43,695 bases of DNA from an uncultured Bacteroidia bacterium (GCA_903905505.1 CAIVGL010000092.1:1-43695), one strand, 5' to 3'. Positions 8,681-17,494 are shown, counted from the first letter of the stretch. The notes: generated by a model from the sequence alone, not told the origin. Program-made: numbers and translations.

Positions 8681-8799
8681 AATAATCTACTTGCAATAGC
8701 TTATTTTCAAGTCAAATCCATTGACTTAATTTAAACTTACAGCTATAGTTCAGGTCAAATCATTAAGATTACCATCAACCCTGTACTTCATATCAAAAA

Positions 8800-10008
8800 A
8801 TGACCCCATTAATACGTCAGAACATAACCGCCATTCTAATTCTATTTTCGGTTAGTGTTACCCAGGCCAGCGAAAGAATTAAGACCCCATTAAAGCCAAT
8901 GGGGGCCAAACTAGAATCAATCGACATTGTTGACTTTTTCAAGAAAGAAAAAACGCAGATAGGGAAGGATTCAGCAGAAGGGAGAAAACTATTTTTTTCT
9001 ATCATCCCTGTGGTTGGATACTCGATGCAATCTGGACTAACAGGAGCCATCATCACAAACACCTCTTTTTATACTGACGCCAGCAAAAGTCGGTTCTCAA
9101 ACTTACTTATCAATGGATATTATTCCGAGTTTCATCAATATTGGTTTACAGCCAACAATAACCTGTTTTTCGAAAAATACAAGTTGCATCTAATTGGCGA
9201 TATGCGTTATTATAAATTCCCAACACAAACCTTTGGCCTAGGAACGAATAGCACCTTAAGCGATGCACTTAAAATTGACTACTCGTATTTGCGGATTTCT
9301 CAAATTATCACGAGGTCATTGCTCCCCAATTTCTTTATTGGCATTGGCTATAATCTTGACTATCATTGGAATATTCACTCCGATTCAATTCAAGGAAAAG
9401 CCTTAACAGATCTAACTAAATTTCAAAAAACAAATCGCTCTAACTCAACTGGGATATCAATCAATGTAATTTATGATAGTAGAAAAAATCCTGAAAACCC
9501 AGCGGCTGGAAGTTATGGAAATTTGCAGTTTAGACCTAATATGTCTCTCTTAGGGAGTGACACCAATTGGCAATCTCTACTAGTAGACTTAAGGCACTTT
9601 ATTCCATTTCCTGCCTCCTCCCGCAATGTTCTAGCCATCTGGAATTACTATAATTTCACTTTAGGTGGAACAGCGCCTTACCTTGACACGCCAAGTATAG
9701 GCTGGGATGCATTCTCAAACACAGGCAGAGGTTATGTTCCAGGAAGGTATACGGGTAAAAATTTAATGTATTTTGAATCGGAGTATCGTTTTGCGATCTC
9801 TCGCAATGGATTATTGGGAGGTGTTGTATTTGGGAATATGCAAAACATTTACCAGCGTTGGTCTGATAAGCATGCCTTAATTCCTGGAGGTGGAATCGGA
9901 ATCAGACTTAAAATGAACAAGTATTCGAATACAAATTTAGGAATTGATTATGGATTTGGAGTCGGCGGATCACATGGGTTATTCTTCAACCTAGGAGAGG
10001 TGTTTTAA
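8800..10008 (+). CDS. Omp85/BamA-type outer-membrane barrel lacking POTRA domains
   Basis: The 402-residue product has a signal peptide (about residues 1-23) and a short linker, then a barrel of the bacterial surface antigen (D15/Omp85) type. Diagnostic features are YDSRKNPENPAAGSYGNLQF around residues 225-244 and the loop-6-like motif GRGYVPGRYTGKN followed by FESEYRF near 309-328. The last residue is Phe, as in barrels inserted by the BAM machinery. There is no room for POTRA repeats, so it is unlikely to be BamA itself. Single-barrel family members have poorly known transport or lipid roles. It is convergent with the SPOR gene and shares a terminator with it. Confidence 0.8.
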   Translation: MTPLIRQNITAILILFSVSVTQASERIKTPLKPMGAKLESIDIVDFFKKEKTQIGKDSAEGRKLFFSIIPVVGYSMQSGLTGAIITNTSFYTDASKSRFSNLLINGYYSEFHQYWFTANNNLFFEKYKLHLIGDMRYYKFPTQTFGLGTNSTLSDALKIDYSYLRISQIITRSLLPNFFIGIGYNLDYHWNIHSDSIQGKALTDLTKFQKTNRSNSTGISINVIYDSRKNPENPAAGSYGNLQFRPNMSLLGSDTNWQSLLVDLRHFIPFPASSRNVLAIWNYYNFTLGGTAPYLDTPSIGWDAFSNTGRGYVPGRYTGKNLMYFESEYRFAISRNGLLGGVVFGNMQNIYQRWSDKHALIPGGGIGIRLKMNKYSNTNLGIDYGFGVGGSHGLFFNLGEVF

Positions 10009-10029
10009 TCGACAAGCATAAAAGATTAA

Positions 10030-10066
10030 GCATAAAAAAAGAGGGCTAAACCCTCTTTTTTTATGC
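10030..10066. terminator. Bidirectional terminator between the Omp85-like and SPOR genes
   Basis: A perfect 16-base inverted repeat has arms at 10030-10045 and 10051-10066 and a five-base CTAAA loop. Each arm has a GC-rich half (GAGGG/CCCTC) and a run of seven A or T, so it can stop transcription from both convergent genes. Confidence 0.92.
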
Positions 10067-10072
10067 TGTAAA

Positions 10073-10534
10073 TTATTTTTTCATGAGCAACCAGAGATCA
10101 GCATACTTGGTATATTGCTGACGAATATCGCTCATTTTGCTTCGAGCTGATGATTCATCATCGTAACTTTGAGCGCAAACACGATATAATCCCTTTTCAT
10201 TAATTAGAATTCCTGGAGAAAAACCCTCTGAAGCAAGAGTCTTTTTGAATTTCTGGGCATTTTCATACACCCCAAAACTCCCTAGGATAACATAAAACCG
10301 TTTAGATCCTAAATCGCTTGCTTCACCTTTTGCAGCTGTGATATGCTCTTCTCTTGATTTTACAGATGATGCTGCATTGCCACTTCCAGCAGATTTAGCA
10401 ACAGTTGCAGACTTTACAGTTTCAGGCACAACCGTTTCGGATTTTACGGGTTGTGGCTTTGGCGCAATCTTTTGCGTTTTGCATCCTACCGTCATTAGAA
10501 CGACTAAGATTAAGAGATTACTCAGAATTTTCAT
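10073..10534 (-). CDS. SPOR-domain lipoprotein
   Basis: The 153-residue product starts with a lipoprotein signal peptide ending at Cys18 (LLILVVLMTVGC). Residues 19-75 are a low-complexity linker rich in Lys, Ser, Val and Ala. Residues 77-153 form a SPOR domain: RFYVILGSFGVYENAQKF, a central IL..KGLYRV strand and a final helix. SPOR domains bind glycan strands stripped of stem peptides, mostly at division sites, so a cell-envelope role is likely; the specific role is inference. It is divergent from the receiver-domain gene across 155 bases in which no clear promoter box was found. Confidence 0.88.
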   Translation of the reverse strand: MKILSNLLILVVLMTVGCKTQKIAPKPQPVKSETVVPETVKSATVAKSAGSGNAASSVKSREEHITAAKGEASDLGSKRFYVILGSFGVYENAQKFKKTLASEGFSPGILINEKGLYRVCAQSYDDESSARSKMSDIRQQYTKYADLWLLMKK

Positions 10535-10666
10535 GGAATAAGTTTTTGGTGATTATATTCAGCGAAGATATAAAAAGAAATTAAAATTTGGATATCTCAC
10601 CTCAATTTCTTAAATTGTAAATATTGTAGCCTTAGACCAAAGTCCACCACTCGAATAATAGAATTG

Positions 10667-10690
10667 AATTCAAATAACAATTCAAATAAA
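10667..10690. repeat. Two tandem 12-base units just before the receiver gene
   Basis: AATTCAAATAAC (10667-10678) is followed directly by AATTCAAATAAA (10679-10690), 11 of 12 bases identical, ending on the first base of the next start codon. It may be a binding site or a simple AT-rich duplication. Confidence 0.5.
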
Positions 10691-11196
10691 TGAAGACATC
10701 CAAATTTCCACTGCTCTTTGTTGTTGAAGACAACTCGGTTTATTCAAAGTTAATCGTCAGCCATCTGCGTTCACATAAACTCATTAATTGCGAGAGCTTC
10801 ATTAGCGGAGAAGCATGTCTTAAAACTATCGATAGAAAGCCAGATATCATTATTCAAGATTATCTAATGGATGGGATGAATGGATTAGAGGTCCTCATTG
10901 CAGCCAAAAAGAAATCCCCTGACACCGATTTTATATTTTTGTCGGGACAAGACAGCATCGAGATTGCCATTGACTGCATAAAATATGGCGCCTACGACTA
11001 CATCGTGAAGAATGAATATGCCCTAATCAAACTTTCTGATAAAATAAATAAAGTATTGGCTTTAAGAGAACTTAGGGCGAGCAATAAGCGATTCAAACAA
11101 GGAATCACCATCTTTTCATTGTCGTTAATTGCGCTGATACTTATATTTGTCTTCCTTGCGATTATCTTCCCCACAATCTTCTCTATGTCACGATAG
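10690..11196 (+). CDS. Membrane-tethered receiver-domain protein
   Basis: Residues 6-125 form a response-regulator receiver domain. All key residues are present: Glu13-Asp14, the phospho-acceptor Asp57 (IIIQDY), Ser85 (FLSG) and Lys107 (YIVKN). After a charged linker, residues 139-161 are one strongly hydrophobic segment, and the chain ends at residue 168. There is no DNA-binding or enzymatic output domain. The receiver should face the cytoplasm with the helix as membrane anchor. No histidine kinase lies nearby, so the partner is unknown. It could act as a phosphate sink or recruit partners to the membrane; both are inference. It is convergent with the dehydrogenase gene. Confidence 0.85.
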   Translation: MKTSKFPLLFVVEDNSVYSKLIVSHLRSHKLINCESFISGEACLKTIDRKPDIIIQDYLMDGMNGLEVLIAAKKKSPDTDFIFLSGQDSIEIAIDCIKYGAYDYIVKNEYALIKLSDKINKVLALRELRASNKRFKQGITIFSLSLIALILIFVFLAIIFPTIFSMSR

Positions 11197-11260
11197 TTGA
11201 CCCTATCGCCTGATGAATACACGACTATCAACTATTCCCCGTCGCGTAATTGACCTTTTA

Positions 11261-12232
11261 TTATTTCCAAATACTGGAATTGACAATAGGGATGTCTTTG
11301 CGTCCATTAAAGAAGCGGATAATGCTCTCGCTGGCCTCTTGAGCCATCATGATGCGACTGTCAATCGTTCCAGTGGCGTTGTGAGGTGTTAAAACCACAT
11401 TGTCGATCTCAAAAAGTGCTGGAGTTATCCTTGGCTCATCTTCAAAGACATCAAGCCCAGCACCGCCTAATTTCCCATTCAGCAAATTTTTAACCAATGC
11501 CTGCTCATCAACAACTGGACCACGAGCTGTATTGATCAAATAAGCCCCGGTCTTCATTTTTTGCATCTGAGAATCGCCTATCAAATGAAAGGTTTCTTCA
11601 GTCAATGGACAACTTAGAGATACAATGTCCGATAATTCGAGAAGCGTATCAAAAGGAACCCATTGTGCATCGGCCTCTTCTGCACCTGCAGATGGTTTAG
11701 TGCGGTTGTAATAGATCACCTTCATTCCAGAGGCAACAGCCCTTCGCGTGATTGCGCGACCAATGCGACCCATGCCAACAATTCCTAGTGTCTTGCCCCA
11801 CAATGAGCTTCCTAAGTTCTCCATCATACCCCATTTCAGTCCAGCCGGATTTCTGAGCTTACGATCCGTTTCGCATATCCTACGCATCAAGGCTATCATT
11901 AAGCCCATAGCCATCTCTGCGGTTGGCTCGGTAACAGCTCCCGGAGTATTGCAAACAGCAATTCCATGAGCAGTAGCATAGTCGACATCAATATTATTAT
12001 ATCCAACACCATAATTAGAGACGATCTGTACTTTGGGTGCCCGCTGAAGTAGGTCAGCTTTAAATGGCATCGTAAATACCGACAAGACACCGTCGGCGTC
12101 AGCCAGATTTTTATGAAGTTCAGCCTCGCTAAAGTAAAAGGAGTTTTCCGGATAAAGAACTTCAAAATTTTCTTTTAGAGCAGTGAGTCCTGCTACTGGA
12201 AGCTGAGCTAATACGAGTATCTTTTTTTTCAT
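11261..12232 (-). CDS. D-isomer-specific 2-hydroxyacid dehydrogenase
   Basis: The 323-residue enzyme belongs to the NAD(P)-dependent D-2-hydroxyacid dehydrogenases. The nucleotide-binding loop is GMGRIG at residues 153-158. The catalytic set is complete: Arg237 (TARGPVVDE), Glu266 (FEDEP) and His284 (TPHNATGT). Substrate-loop residues NYGVGYNNID lie at 73-82. Likely activities are glyoxylate/hydroxypyruvate or 2-ketogluconate reduction; phosphoglycerate dehydrogenase is less likely because there is no C-terminal regulatory domain. It lies 100 bases downstream of the S41 protease gene on the same strand and may share its transcript. Confidence 0.88.
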   Translation of the reverse strand: MKKKILVLAQLPVAGLTALKENFEVLYPENSFYFSEAELHKNLADADGVLSVFTMPFKADLLQRAPKVQIVSNYGVGYNNIDVDYATAHGIAVCNTPGAVTEPTAEMAMGLMIALMRRICETDRKLRNPAGLKWGMMENLGSSLWGKTLGIVGMGRIGRAITRRAVASGMKVIYYNRTKPSAGAEEADAQWVPFDTLLELSDIVSLSCPLTEETFHLIGDSQMQKMKTGAYLINTARGPVVDEQALVKNLLNGKLGGAGLDVFEDEPRITPALFEIDNVVLTPHNATGTIDSRIMMAQEASESIIRFFNGRKDIPIVNSSIWK

Positions 12233-12332
12233 AATTATTGATTTAAAAAGGCTTTAAGATCGATAAAAGACCTAAGAATTAATGGTTAATGAACAGGTGA
12301 AAATAGATTTTTAAACATGTGCGCAAGGCAAC

Positions 12333-14021
12333 CTATTTCTTATTTTTACCAATCACAGCGGATGGGGGCGATAAAAAAGAGCTGTATTCGTTAGGGTTGC
12401 CAAAGATGGACAAGACTCGCTTTATCTCTAAGTCAGTCCCTAATTCAGAGATAATTGCACCCTTTTGGTAATAATAGCGCCCAACGATCTCATCCTTTAA
12501 CAATTCACGAATCTCGTCACTGAATTTACCAAGATCAAGCTCAAGATTTAAGGTCAACCCCTTTCCTAGAGCTTCAAACTCGTTCTTTGCACCCTCGAAA
12601 TAACGTTCTCTTTTCGCCACCTCAATGAGTGTTTTTAGCGTTTGCTCACTACGCGATTCATAGGTAAACTTCTTTTCCGATAAAAACTGTCGGAATTCAG
12701 AATAAATCTGATCGTCAACAGCAAATTTATCAGCAGGGGCAATGGTTTTATGTTTATAAGCATAATCTGTTGCAAAATCAAAGACCATATAGTCTTGCAC
12801 TAACTTGTAGGCAAGCGTGCTTAAAGTGTCTTGTACATTTTTCACATCTGGGGTAACGCCACCCCCGTCTTTTACCAATCTTCCATTCTTCGTTTTAAAA
12901 ACGGAGATCAAAGAATCAGCAATATGGCCAACGCTACCATCTGCATTGCGATGCGAATAGTCGAGTGCCTGAATACAGCGTCCACTTGGGATATAATATT
13001 TAGCTGTGGTAACCTTTAGCTTCGTATTGTAACTGAGATCACGTGTAGTCTGAACCAACCCCTTTCCGAAAGTCCGATTCCCAAGTATGACAGCGCGATC
13101 GAGATCTTGCAATGCTCCAGCCACGATTTCAGAGGCAGAGGCGGAACCACTGTTTACAAGCACAATGAGTGGCATAACAGAATCAACAGGCAGCTCAGTC
13201 GCCTGATAAACTTTGTCCCATTGCGCCACTTTACCTCTTGTGCTTACAATTTCTTGACCATGATTTACAAACAGATTAGTCACTTTAACGGCCTCACCAA
13301 GCAAGCCTCCAGGATTAGAACGAAGGTCTAGTACCAGTGATTTCGCCCCCTTCGTATCTCGAAGGTTAAGAATTGCCTTGCGAATGATATCGGCACATCC
13401 GTCTGTAAAACTAGAGAGTCTAATATAGCCCGTTTTGGCATCGATCATCCCATAATAGGTGACAGGATCGATCTGAATTTGCTCTCTGACAATATCTAAT
13501 GTAAAGGGTAGTTTCTCGCCAGGTCTTTGTATCTTTACTTTAACAGCCTTTGTTGCTGGGCCTTTAAGCATATCCGAGACATCAGAAACTGCCATTTTAT
13601 CGGCAGCCTTCCCGTCAACTTCAAGAAATATATCTCCAGCGCGCAGTCCACTTTTTTGTGCAGGAAAACCTTCATAAGGCTCGGCAACCACAATATGATT
13701 TCGTTGCTTACTAATCATGGCCCCAATCCCAGCATATTCTCCAGTGGTCATGAACTTAAAATCATCCATTTCCGATTCAGGGATGAACGTCGTATAGGGA
13801 TCAAGGGTGTCGAGCATCTCGTCAATCCCCTTTTTAATTAATTTCTCAGGCGTCACCTCGTCGACATAAAAGAGGTTTAACTCCCGAACTAAGGTGTAGA
13901 AAATATCTAGGTTTTTGGATATTTCGAAGTTCTTCTGATCACTTTTAAAGCCCCAAAAAGAGAATCCCAAGATTATAACAAGCAATAGCGCAATACTCGC
14001 TTTCAAAATTTTTTTAGTCAT
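12333..14021 (-). CDS. S41-family C-terminal processing protease (CtpA/Prc-like)
   Basis: A 562-residue periplasmic serine protease with an N-terminal membrane anchor (residues 5-24). A PDZ domain spans about 88-178 (GEYAGIGAMIS; GLRAGDIFLEVDG). The S41 domain follows, with the substrate-site motif LDLRSNPGGLL at 231-241 and the Ser-Lys dyad Ser295 (in SGSASASE) and Lys320 (RTFGKG), spaced 25 residues apart as in E. coli Prc. Residues 430-562 form a charged C-terminal region without a recognised domain. Family members trim periplasmic or envelope proteins from the C-terminus. A clear -7 box lies 43 bases upstream. Confidence 0.93.
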   Translation of the reverse strand: MTKKILKASIALLLVIILGFSFWGFKSDQKNFEISKNLDIFYTLVRELNLFYVDEVTPEKLIKKGIDEMLDTLDPYTTFIPESEMDDFKFMTTGEYAGIGAMISKQRNHIVVAEPYEGFPAQKSGLRAGDIFLEVDGKAADKMAVSDVSDMLKGPATKAVKVKIQRPGEKLPFTLDIVREQIQIDPVTYYGMIDAKTGYIRLSSFTDGCADIIRKAILNLRDTKGAKSLVLDLRSNPGGLLGEAVKVTNLFVNHGQEIVSTRGKVAQWDKVYQATELPVDSVMPLIVLVNSGSASASEIVAGALQDLDRAVILGNRTFGKGLVQTTRDLSYNTKLKVTTAKYYIPSGRCIQALDYSHRNADGSVGHIADSLISVFKTKNGRLVKDGGGVTPDVKNVQDTLSTLAYKLVQDYMVFDFATDYAYKHKTIAPADKFAVDDQIYSEFRQFLSEKKFTYESRSEQTLKTLIEVAKRERYFEGAKNEFEALGKGLTLNLELDLGKFSDEIRELLKDEIVGRYYYQKGAIISELGTDLEIKRVLSIFGNPNEYSSFLSPPSAVIGKNKK

Positions 14022-14063
14022 CGAAATGATAAAATTAAAAATTATAATTGTTCCCCATATTTA

Positions 14064-14071
14064 CAAAAGTA
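14064..14071 (-). promoter_or_regulatory. Promoter -7 box for the S41 protease gene
   Basis: On the minus strand this reads TACTTTTG, an exact TAnnTTTG match, 43 bases before the protease ATG. The -33 position has only a TTTAG-like sequence rather than TTG. Confidence 0.5.
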
Positions 14072-14221
14072 ACAATTCAGAAGTTAATCTAATCTAAATT
14101 GATAGCTTGTTTGCAGTCCAGTGCATTTGGACCTACATTATTGGCTGATCCGTACCTCAAACAATAAAGCAGCACGGTGTGTTCAAAAGTTTAAGTATTT
14201 TTAGCATCTAAAATAACGCTT

Positions 14222-15166
14222 TTGAATAAGGGATTAGTCATACGGTCAACAGGGAGCTGGTATTCGATAAAATCGGATGATGGGACAATTTTAGACTGCC
14301 GCATAAAAGGGAAACTAAGGATGAAGGAGGTTCGGACGACTAATCCCATCGCCGTAGGTGATCGAGTTGCATTTGAACTCCAGTATGACGAAACAACAAA
14401 AGAGGGAGTTACTGGCATTATTGTCTCTGTTGAGCCGCGGAAGAATTACATTATTCGGAAAGCCTCAAATCTTTCACGCGAGAGTCAGATTATAGCCTCG
14501 AATATTGATCAAGCCTACATTATCGTTACCGTAAATTATCCCGTAACCCTTCCCGGGTTTATTGATCGATATCTCGTCTCTGCGATGGCCTATCGCATAC
14601 CCGCAACGCTTATTTTCAACAAAATAGATTTATACACGGATAAAGACTATGAGAAACTAGAAGAGTTTCTTCAAACGTATGAGTCAATTGGCTATAAATG
14701 CCTCCAAGTATCAGCTGAAAAGAATATCAACATTGACCTCCTGAAAAAAGAACTTCCAGGAAAGATTAGTCTATTTTCTGGTCTCTCAGGAGTTGGGAAG
14801 TCATCGATTTTAAACTGCATTGACCCGAATCTAAAGCTAAAGACTGGAGTGATCTCAGACCATCATCAACAAGGGAAACATACGACAACTTTTGCAGAGA
14901 TGTTTGAAACTTTGGAAGGTGCCATGATCATTGACACGCCAGGGATTAGAGGTTTTGGCGTTATAGACATGCAAAAAGAGGAGATTGCCCACTATTTTCC
15001 TGAAATTTTTGGACTTTTAGATCAGTGTCGATTTTTCAATTGCATGCATACTCATGAACCAGGCTGCGCGGTAAAAGCGGCGGCTGAAAGGGGAGATATC
15101 CCAGCAACACGCTATGAATCATACCTATCCTTGATCGCAGAGGATGATTCAAGATACAGAAGCTAA
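14222..15166 (+). CDS. rsgA: Ribosome biogenesis GTPase RsgA
   Basis: RsgA is a circularly permuted GTPase that helps 30S subunit maturation in the cytoplasm. The 314-residue product has an N-terminal OB-fold (about 1-80), then G4 NKID at 133-136, G1 GLSGVGKS at 187-194 and G3 DTPG at 238-241, in the permuted order G4-G1-G3. The C-terminal zinc motif is complete: Cys269, Cys274, His276 and Cys282. The start is a TTG at 14222: an in-frame stop lies at 14192 and no ATG or GTG stands between. The gene is divergent from the S41 protease gene. Confidence 0.95.
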   Translation: MNKGLVIRSTGSWYSIKSDDGTILDCRIKGKLRMKEVRTTNPIAVGDRVAFELQYDETTKEGVTGIIVSVEPRKNYIIRKASNLSRESQIIASNIDQAYIIVTVNYPVTLPGFIDRYLVSAMAYRIPATLIFNKIDLYTDKDYEKLEEFLQTYESIGYKCLQVSAEKNINIDLLKKELPGKISLFSGLSGVGKSSILNCIDPNLKLKTGVISDHHQQGKHTTTFAEMFETLEGAMIIDTPGIRGFGVIDMQKEEIAHYFPEIFGLLDQCRFFNCMHTHEPGCAVKAAAERGDIPATRYESYLSLIAEDDSRYRS

Positions 15167-15264
15167 CGCAAGCTTAAACGATTAAAGAAGAACTTAGTTT
15201 GCTCAAAATAAGTCGAAAAGTGAATATTTTCAAGTTTAGAACCTTTTCGTAATTATATTTTATT

Positions 15265-15272
15265 TATTTTTG
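15265..15272 (+). promoter_or_regulatory. Promoter -7 box of an orphan small transcription unit
   Basis: TATTTTTG matches TAnnTTTG exactly and sits 25 bases before an ATG. The -33 region has no clean TTG. Together with the terminator at 15391-15426 it marks a transcript of about 145 bases. Confidence 0.4.
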
Positions 15273-15297
15273 TCGTACAAAATAAAAATTGACTTTA

Positions 15298-15373
15298 ATG
15301 AAAAACAGTACTTCTTACTTTTGGTTTGGTTATCTTGGCCTTCGCATGGGGACTGATCGGTAAGGTATTGTAA
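15298..15373 (+). pseudogene. Very small hydrophobic-peptide gene, apparently frameshifted
   Basis: The ATG at 15298 opens a frame of only 21 codons with a mixed peptide (MKNSTSYFWFG...). From 15308 the next forward frame encodes VLLTFGLVILAFAWGLIGKVL and stops at 15373, which looks like one membrane helix with a basic end. That frame has no start of its own because TGA lies at 15299. Losing one A from the AAAAA run after the ATG would join the start to the helix and give a 24-residue peptide. The short membrane peptides I recall from Bacteroidota are longer, so this may be a decayed gene, an A-run sequencing error, or chance within a small RNA. The unit has its own promoter box and terminator. 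Confidence 0.4.
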
Positions 15374-15390
15374 ACAAACAATATGATATC

Positions 15391-15426
15391 AAAAAGAGGT
15401 CTCCAGATAAGGAGGCCTCTTTTTTT
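15391..15426 (+). terminator. Intrinsic terminator of the orphan small unit
   Basis: AGAGGTCTCC at 15395-15404 pairs with GGAGGCCTCT at 15411-15420 (ten pairs, one G-T) over a six-base AGATAA loop, followed by a T run to 15426. It lies 225 bases after rsgA and only 18 bases after the small frame, so it belongs most directly to the small unit, though it would also stop rsgA read-through. Confidence 0.85.
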
Positions 15427-15463
15427 AGCATTAAATCAACGACAGCAATTGAGGTTTACACCT

Positions 15464-15494
15464 TTGCAATAAGCTGTTCTTTTTGATAAATTTA
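15464..15494 (+). promoter_or_regulatory. Probable promoter of tyrA and the DAHP synthase gene
   Basis: TTG at 15464-15466 is followed after 20 bases by TAAATTTA at 15487-15494, which differs from TAnnTTTG at one base. It ends 6 bases before the tyrA ATG, so transcription would start at or very near the start codon. Confidence 0.35.
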
Positions 15495-15500
15495 AGATAA

Positions 15501-16397
15501 ATGAAACTTGCAGTAATTGGATTAGGACTTATTGGAGGATCGATGGCGAAAGATTTGCGTAGAACCAAATTTGCCACCGAGATCATTGGCGTTGATAGCC
15601 ATCCAAATAATGCGAAGATTGCCTTAGAAGTTGGCATTGTCGATCGAATTGAACTCCTTGAAAAAGCAGTGAAAGAAGCCGATATTGTTCTCTTGGCCAT
15701 CCCTGTCGATAAAATTGCTCAGGTTCTCTCAACGATCTTAAGTCAAATCGCTGCTTCCACCACCGTTATTGATGTAGGCTCCACAAAGCGCGAGATTACA
15801 GCGGCTGTTAAAGATCATCCGATGCGCGGCAATTACGTGGCATCTCATCCGATGTCAGGCACCGAAAATAGTGGTCCAACAGCAGCTTTAGAACATCTAT
15901 TTGAAAATAAAATATGCATAATTTGCGATCATCAGAATAGCAGACCGCAACATTTAGCACTTGCAGAGAAGATGTTTCAAACCTTAGGAATGCCGATTGC
16001 CTATATGAGCAGCGATGAGCAAGATCATACCACCGCCTTTATCTCACACCTACCGCATGCGACCTCCTTTGCCTTGGCGAATACAGTCCAGGCTATTGAA
16101 GATCGCAAGATCATTTTTGATTTAGCTTCAGGCGGATTTCAATCGGCGGTAAGACTCGCAAAAAGCTCCCCTCAGATGTGGGGACCTATTTTTTGGCAAA
16201 ACCGTGATTACATCTCTGAAGCCTTAGAAGCCTATATTCATCATTTAGAAGAATTTAAAAAGAGTCTTAAAAATAATGACCACGAAAAGTTAATTTCACT
16301 TATCGAAAACGCAAATAACATTCGGGGCATCCTTGGAGGAGAAAACTCCTCCTTGACAAAAAACGAAGAAACAATTATTAAATTTTATACGAAATAA
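15501..16397 (+). CDS. tyrA: Prephenate dehydrogenase
   Basis: TyrA oxidises and decarboxylates prephenate to 4-hydroxyphenylpyruvate in tyrosine synthesis. The 298-residue protein starts with the dinucleotide fold GLGLIGG at residues 7-13. The substrate-site segment HPMSGTENSGP lies at 116-126 and DVGSTKR at 91-97. The all-helical dimerisation half follows, with SHLPHA in its usual place. There is no fused chorismate mutase or ACT domain; the mutase is on the next gene. That gene starts 2 bases after this stop, so the two form an aromatic amino acid unit. Confidence 0.94.
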   Translation: MKLAVIGLGLIGGSMAKDLRRTKFATEIIGVDSHPNNAKIALEVGIVDRIELLEKAVKEADIVLLAIPVDKIAQVLSTILSQIAASTTVIDVGSTKREITAAVKDHPMRGNYVASHPMSGTENSGPTAALEHLFENKICIICDHQNSRPQHLALAEKMFQTLGMPIAYMSSDEQDHTTAFISHLPHATSFALANTVQAIEDRKIIFDLASGGFQSAVRLAKSSPQMWGPIFWQNRDYISEALEAYIHHLEEFKKSLKNNDHEKLISLIENANNIRGILGGENSSLTKNEETIIKFYTK

Positions 16398-16399
16398 TC

Positions 16400-17494
16400 A
16401 TGGGATTACAATTAGACATCCGACCGATCAATCACTGGCTGCCATCTATAAATAACCCACTCTTAATCAGTGGTCCATGTAGCCTTGAATCGGAAGAACA
16501 AACCTTAGCAACAGCAAGAGAACTTGCAAAAGATAAACGGGTTATGGTGTACCGTGGAGGGATCTGGAAGCCACGTACCCGTCCAGGTTCATTCGAAGGA
16601 ATGGGCACTGTAGCCTTAGAATGGTTAAAACTTGCCAAACAGGAGACCGGTTTGCTTACTGGAACAGAAGTCGCTAACGCCCAACATGTCGAGGAGTGTC
16701 TTAAAGCAGATGTCGATATCCTTTGGATCGGTGCTCGATCTACTGCCTCACCATTTGTTGTGCAGGAGATCGCTGATGTTTTGAAGGGGACAGATAAAAT
16801 TGTAATGGTTAAAAATCCCGTCAATCCGGATGTTCAACTTTGGCTAGGAGCAATCGAAAGATTAAATCAAGCTGGACTAAAAAATCTTGTTGCAATACAT
16901 CGTGGGTTTACCCCATTTGGCGAATCGAAATACCGCAATTATCCAAACTGGCAAACGGTTATTGAGCTAAGACAGCTTATGCCGAATTTGCCGATTATTT
17001 GCGATCCTAGTCATATTGCAGGAAAACGGGAATACCTATTTGAGATCTCTCAAAAAGCATTCGACCTTGGATTGGATGGATTAATGTTAGAATCGCATAT
17101 CGATCCAAGCTGTGCCCTAAGCGATAAAGACCAGCAAGTAACACCAGCGGAACTTTCAAAAATCTTAGATAAATTAGTGATTCGTTATGAGAATTCAAAC
17201 GATCCTCAATTTGAAAATAAACTAGATGCACTTCGTTCACGAATTGATGGAATTGACCATGAAATTATGGAAATTCTAGCCTCAAGAATGGAAATTATAA
17301 AGCAAATTGGAAATTATAAAAAGGAGAATAAAGTAACGGCATTGCAGATTAACCGATGGACTCAGATTATGGATGACCGCATTAAAACTGCGAAAAAACT
17401 TAATTTAGATGAGACACTTATTAAGTTATTATTTCAACTTATTCATGAAGATTCAGTGCGTCAGCAAACCGATATCATGGACCGCGACTTGTAG
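16400..17494 (+). CDS. Bifunctional DAHP synthase / chorismate mutase (AroQ type)
   Basis: The 364-residue enzyme joins the first step of the shikimate pathway to chorismate mutase. Residues 1-260 are a type I-beta/KDO8P-like DAHP synthase barrel with GPCSLES at 25-31 (metal ligand Cys27), KPRTRPGSFEG at 57-67 and CDPSHIAGKR near 202-211. Residues 271-357 are an all-helical AroQ chorismate mutase (LRSRIDGIDHEIMEILASRM, then IGNYKKE). Fusion to a mutase often makes such synthases sensitive to prephenate or chorismate; here that is inference. The gene is coupled to tyrA, placing flux from erythrose-4-phosphate to tyrosine precursors in one transcript. Confidence 0.93.
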   Translation: MGLQLDIRPINHWLPSINNPLLISGPCSLESEEQTLATARELAKDKRVMVYRGGIWKPRTRPGSFEGMGTVALEWLKLAKQETGLLTGTEVANAQHVEECLKADVDILWIGARSTASPFVVQEIADVLKGTDKIVMVKNPVNPDVQLWLGAIERLNQAGLKNLVAIHRGFTPFGESKYRNYPNWQTVIELRQLMPNLPIICDPSHIAGKREYLFEISQKAFDLGLDGLMLESHIDPSCALSDKDQQVTPAELSKILDKLVIRYENSNDPQFENKLDALRSRIDGIDHEIMEILASRMEIIKQIGNYKKENKVTALQINRWTQIMDDRIKTAKKLNLDETLIKLLFQLIHEDSVRQQTDIMDRDL

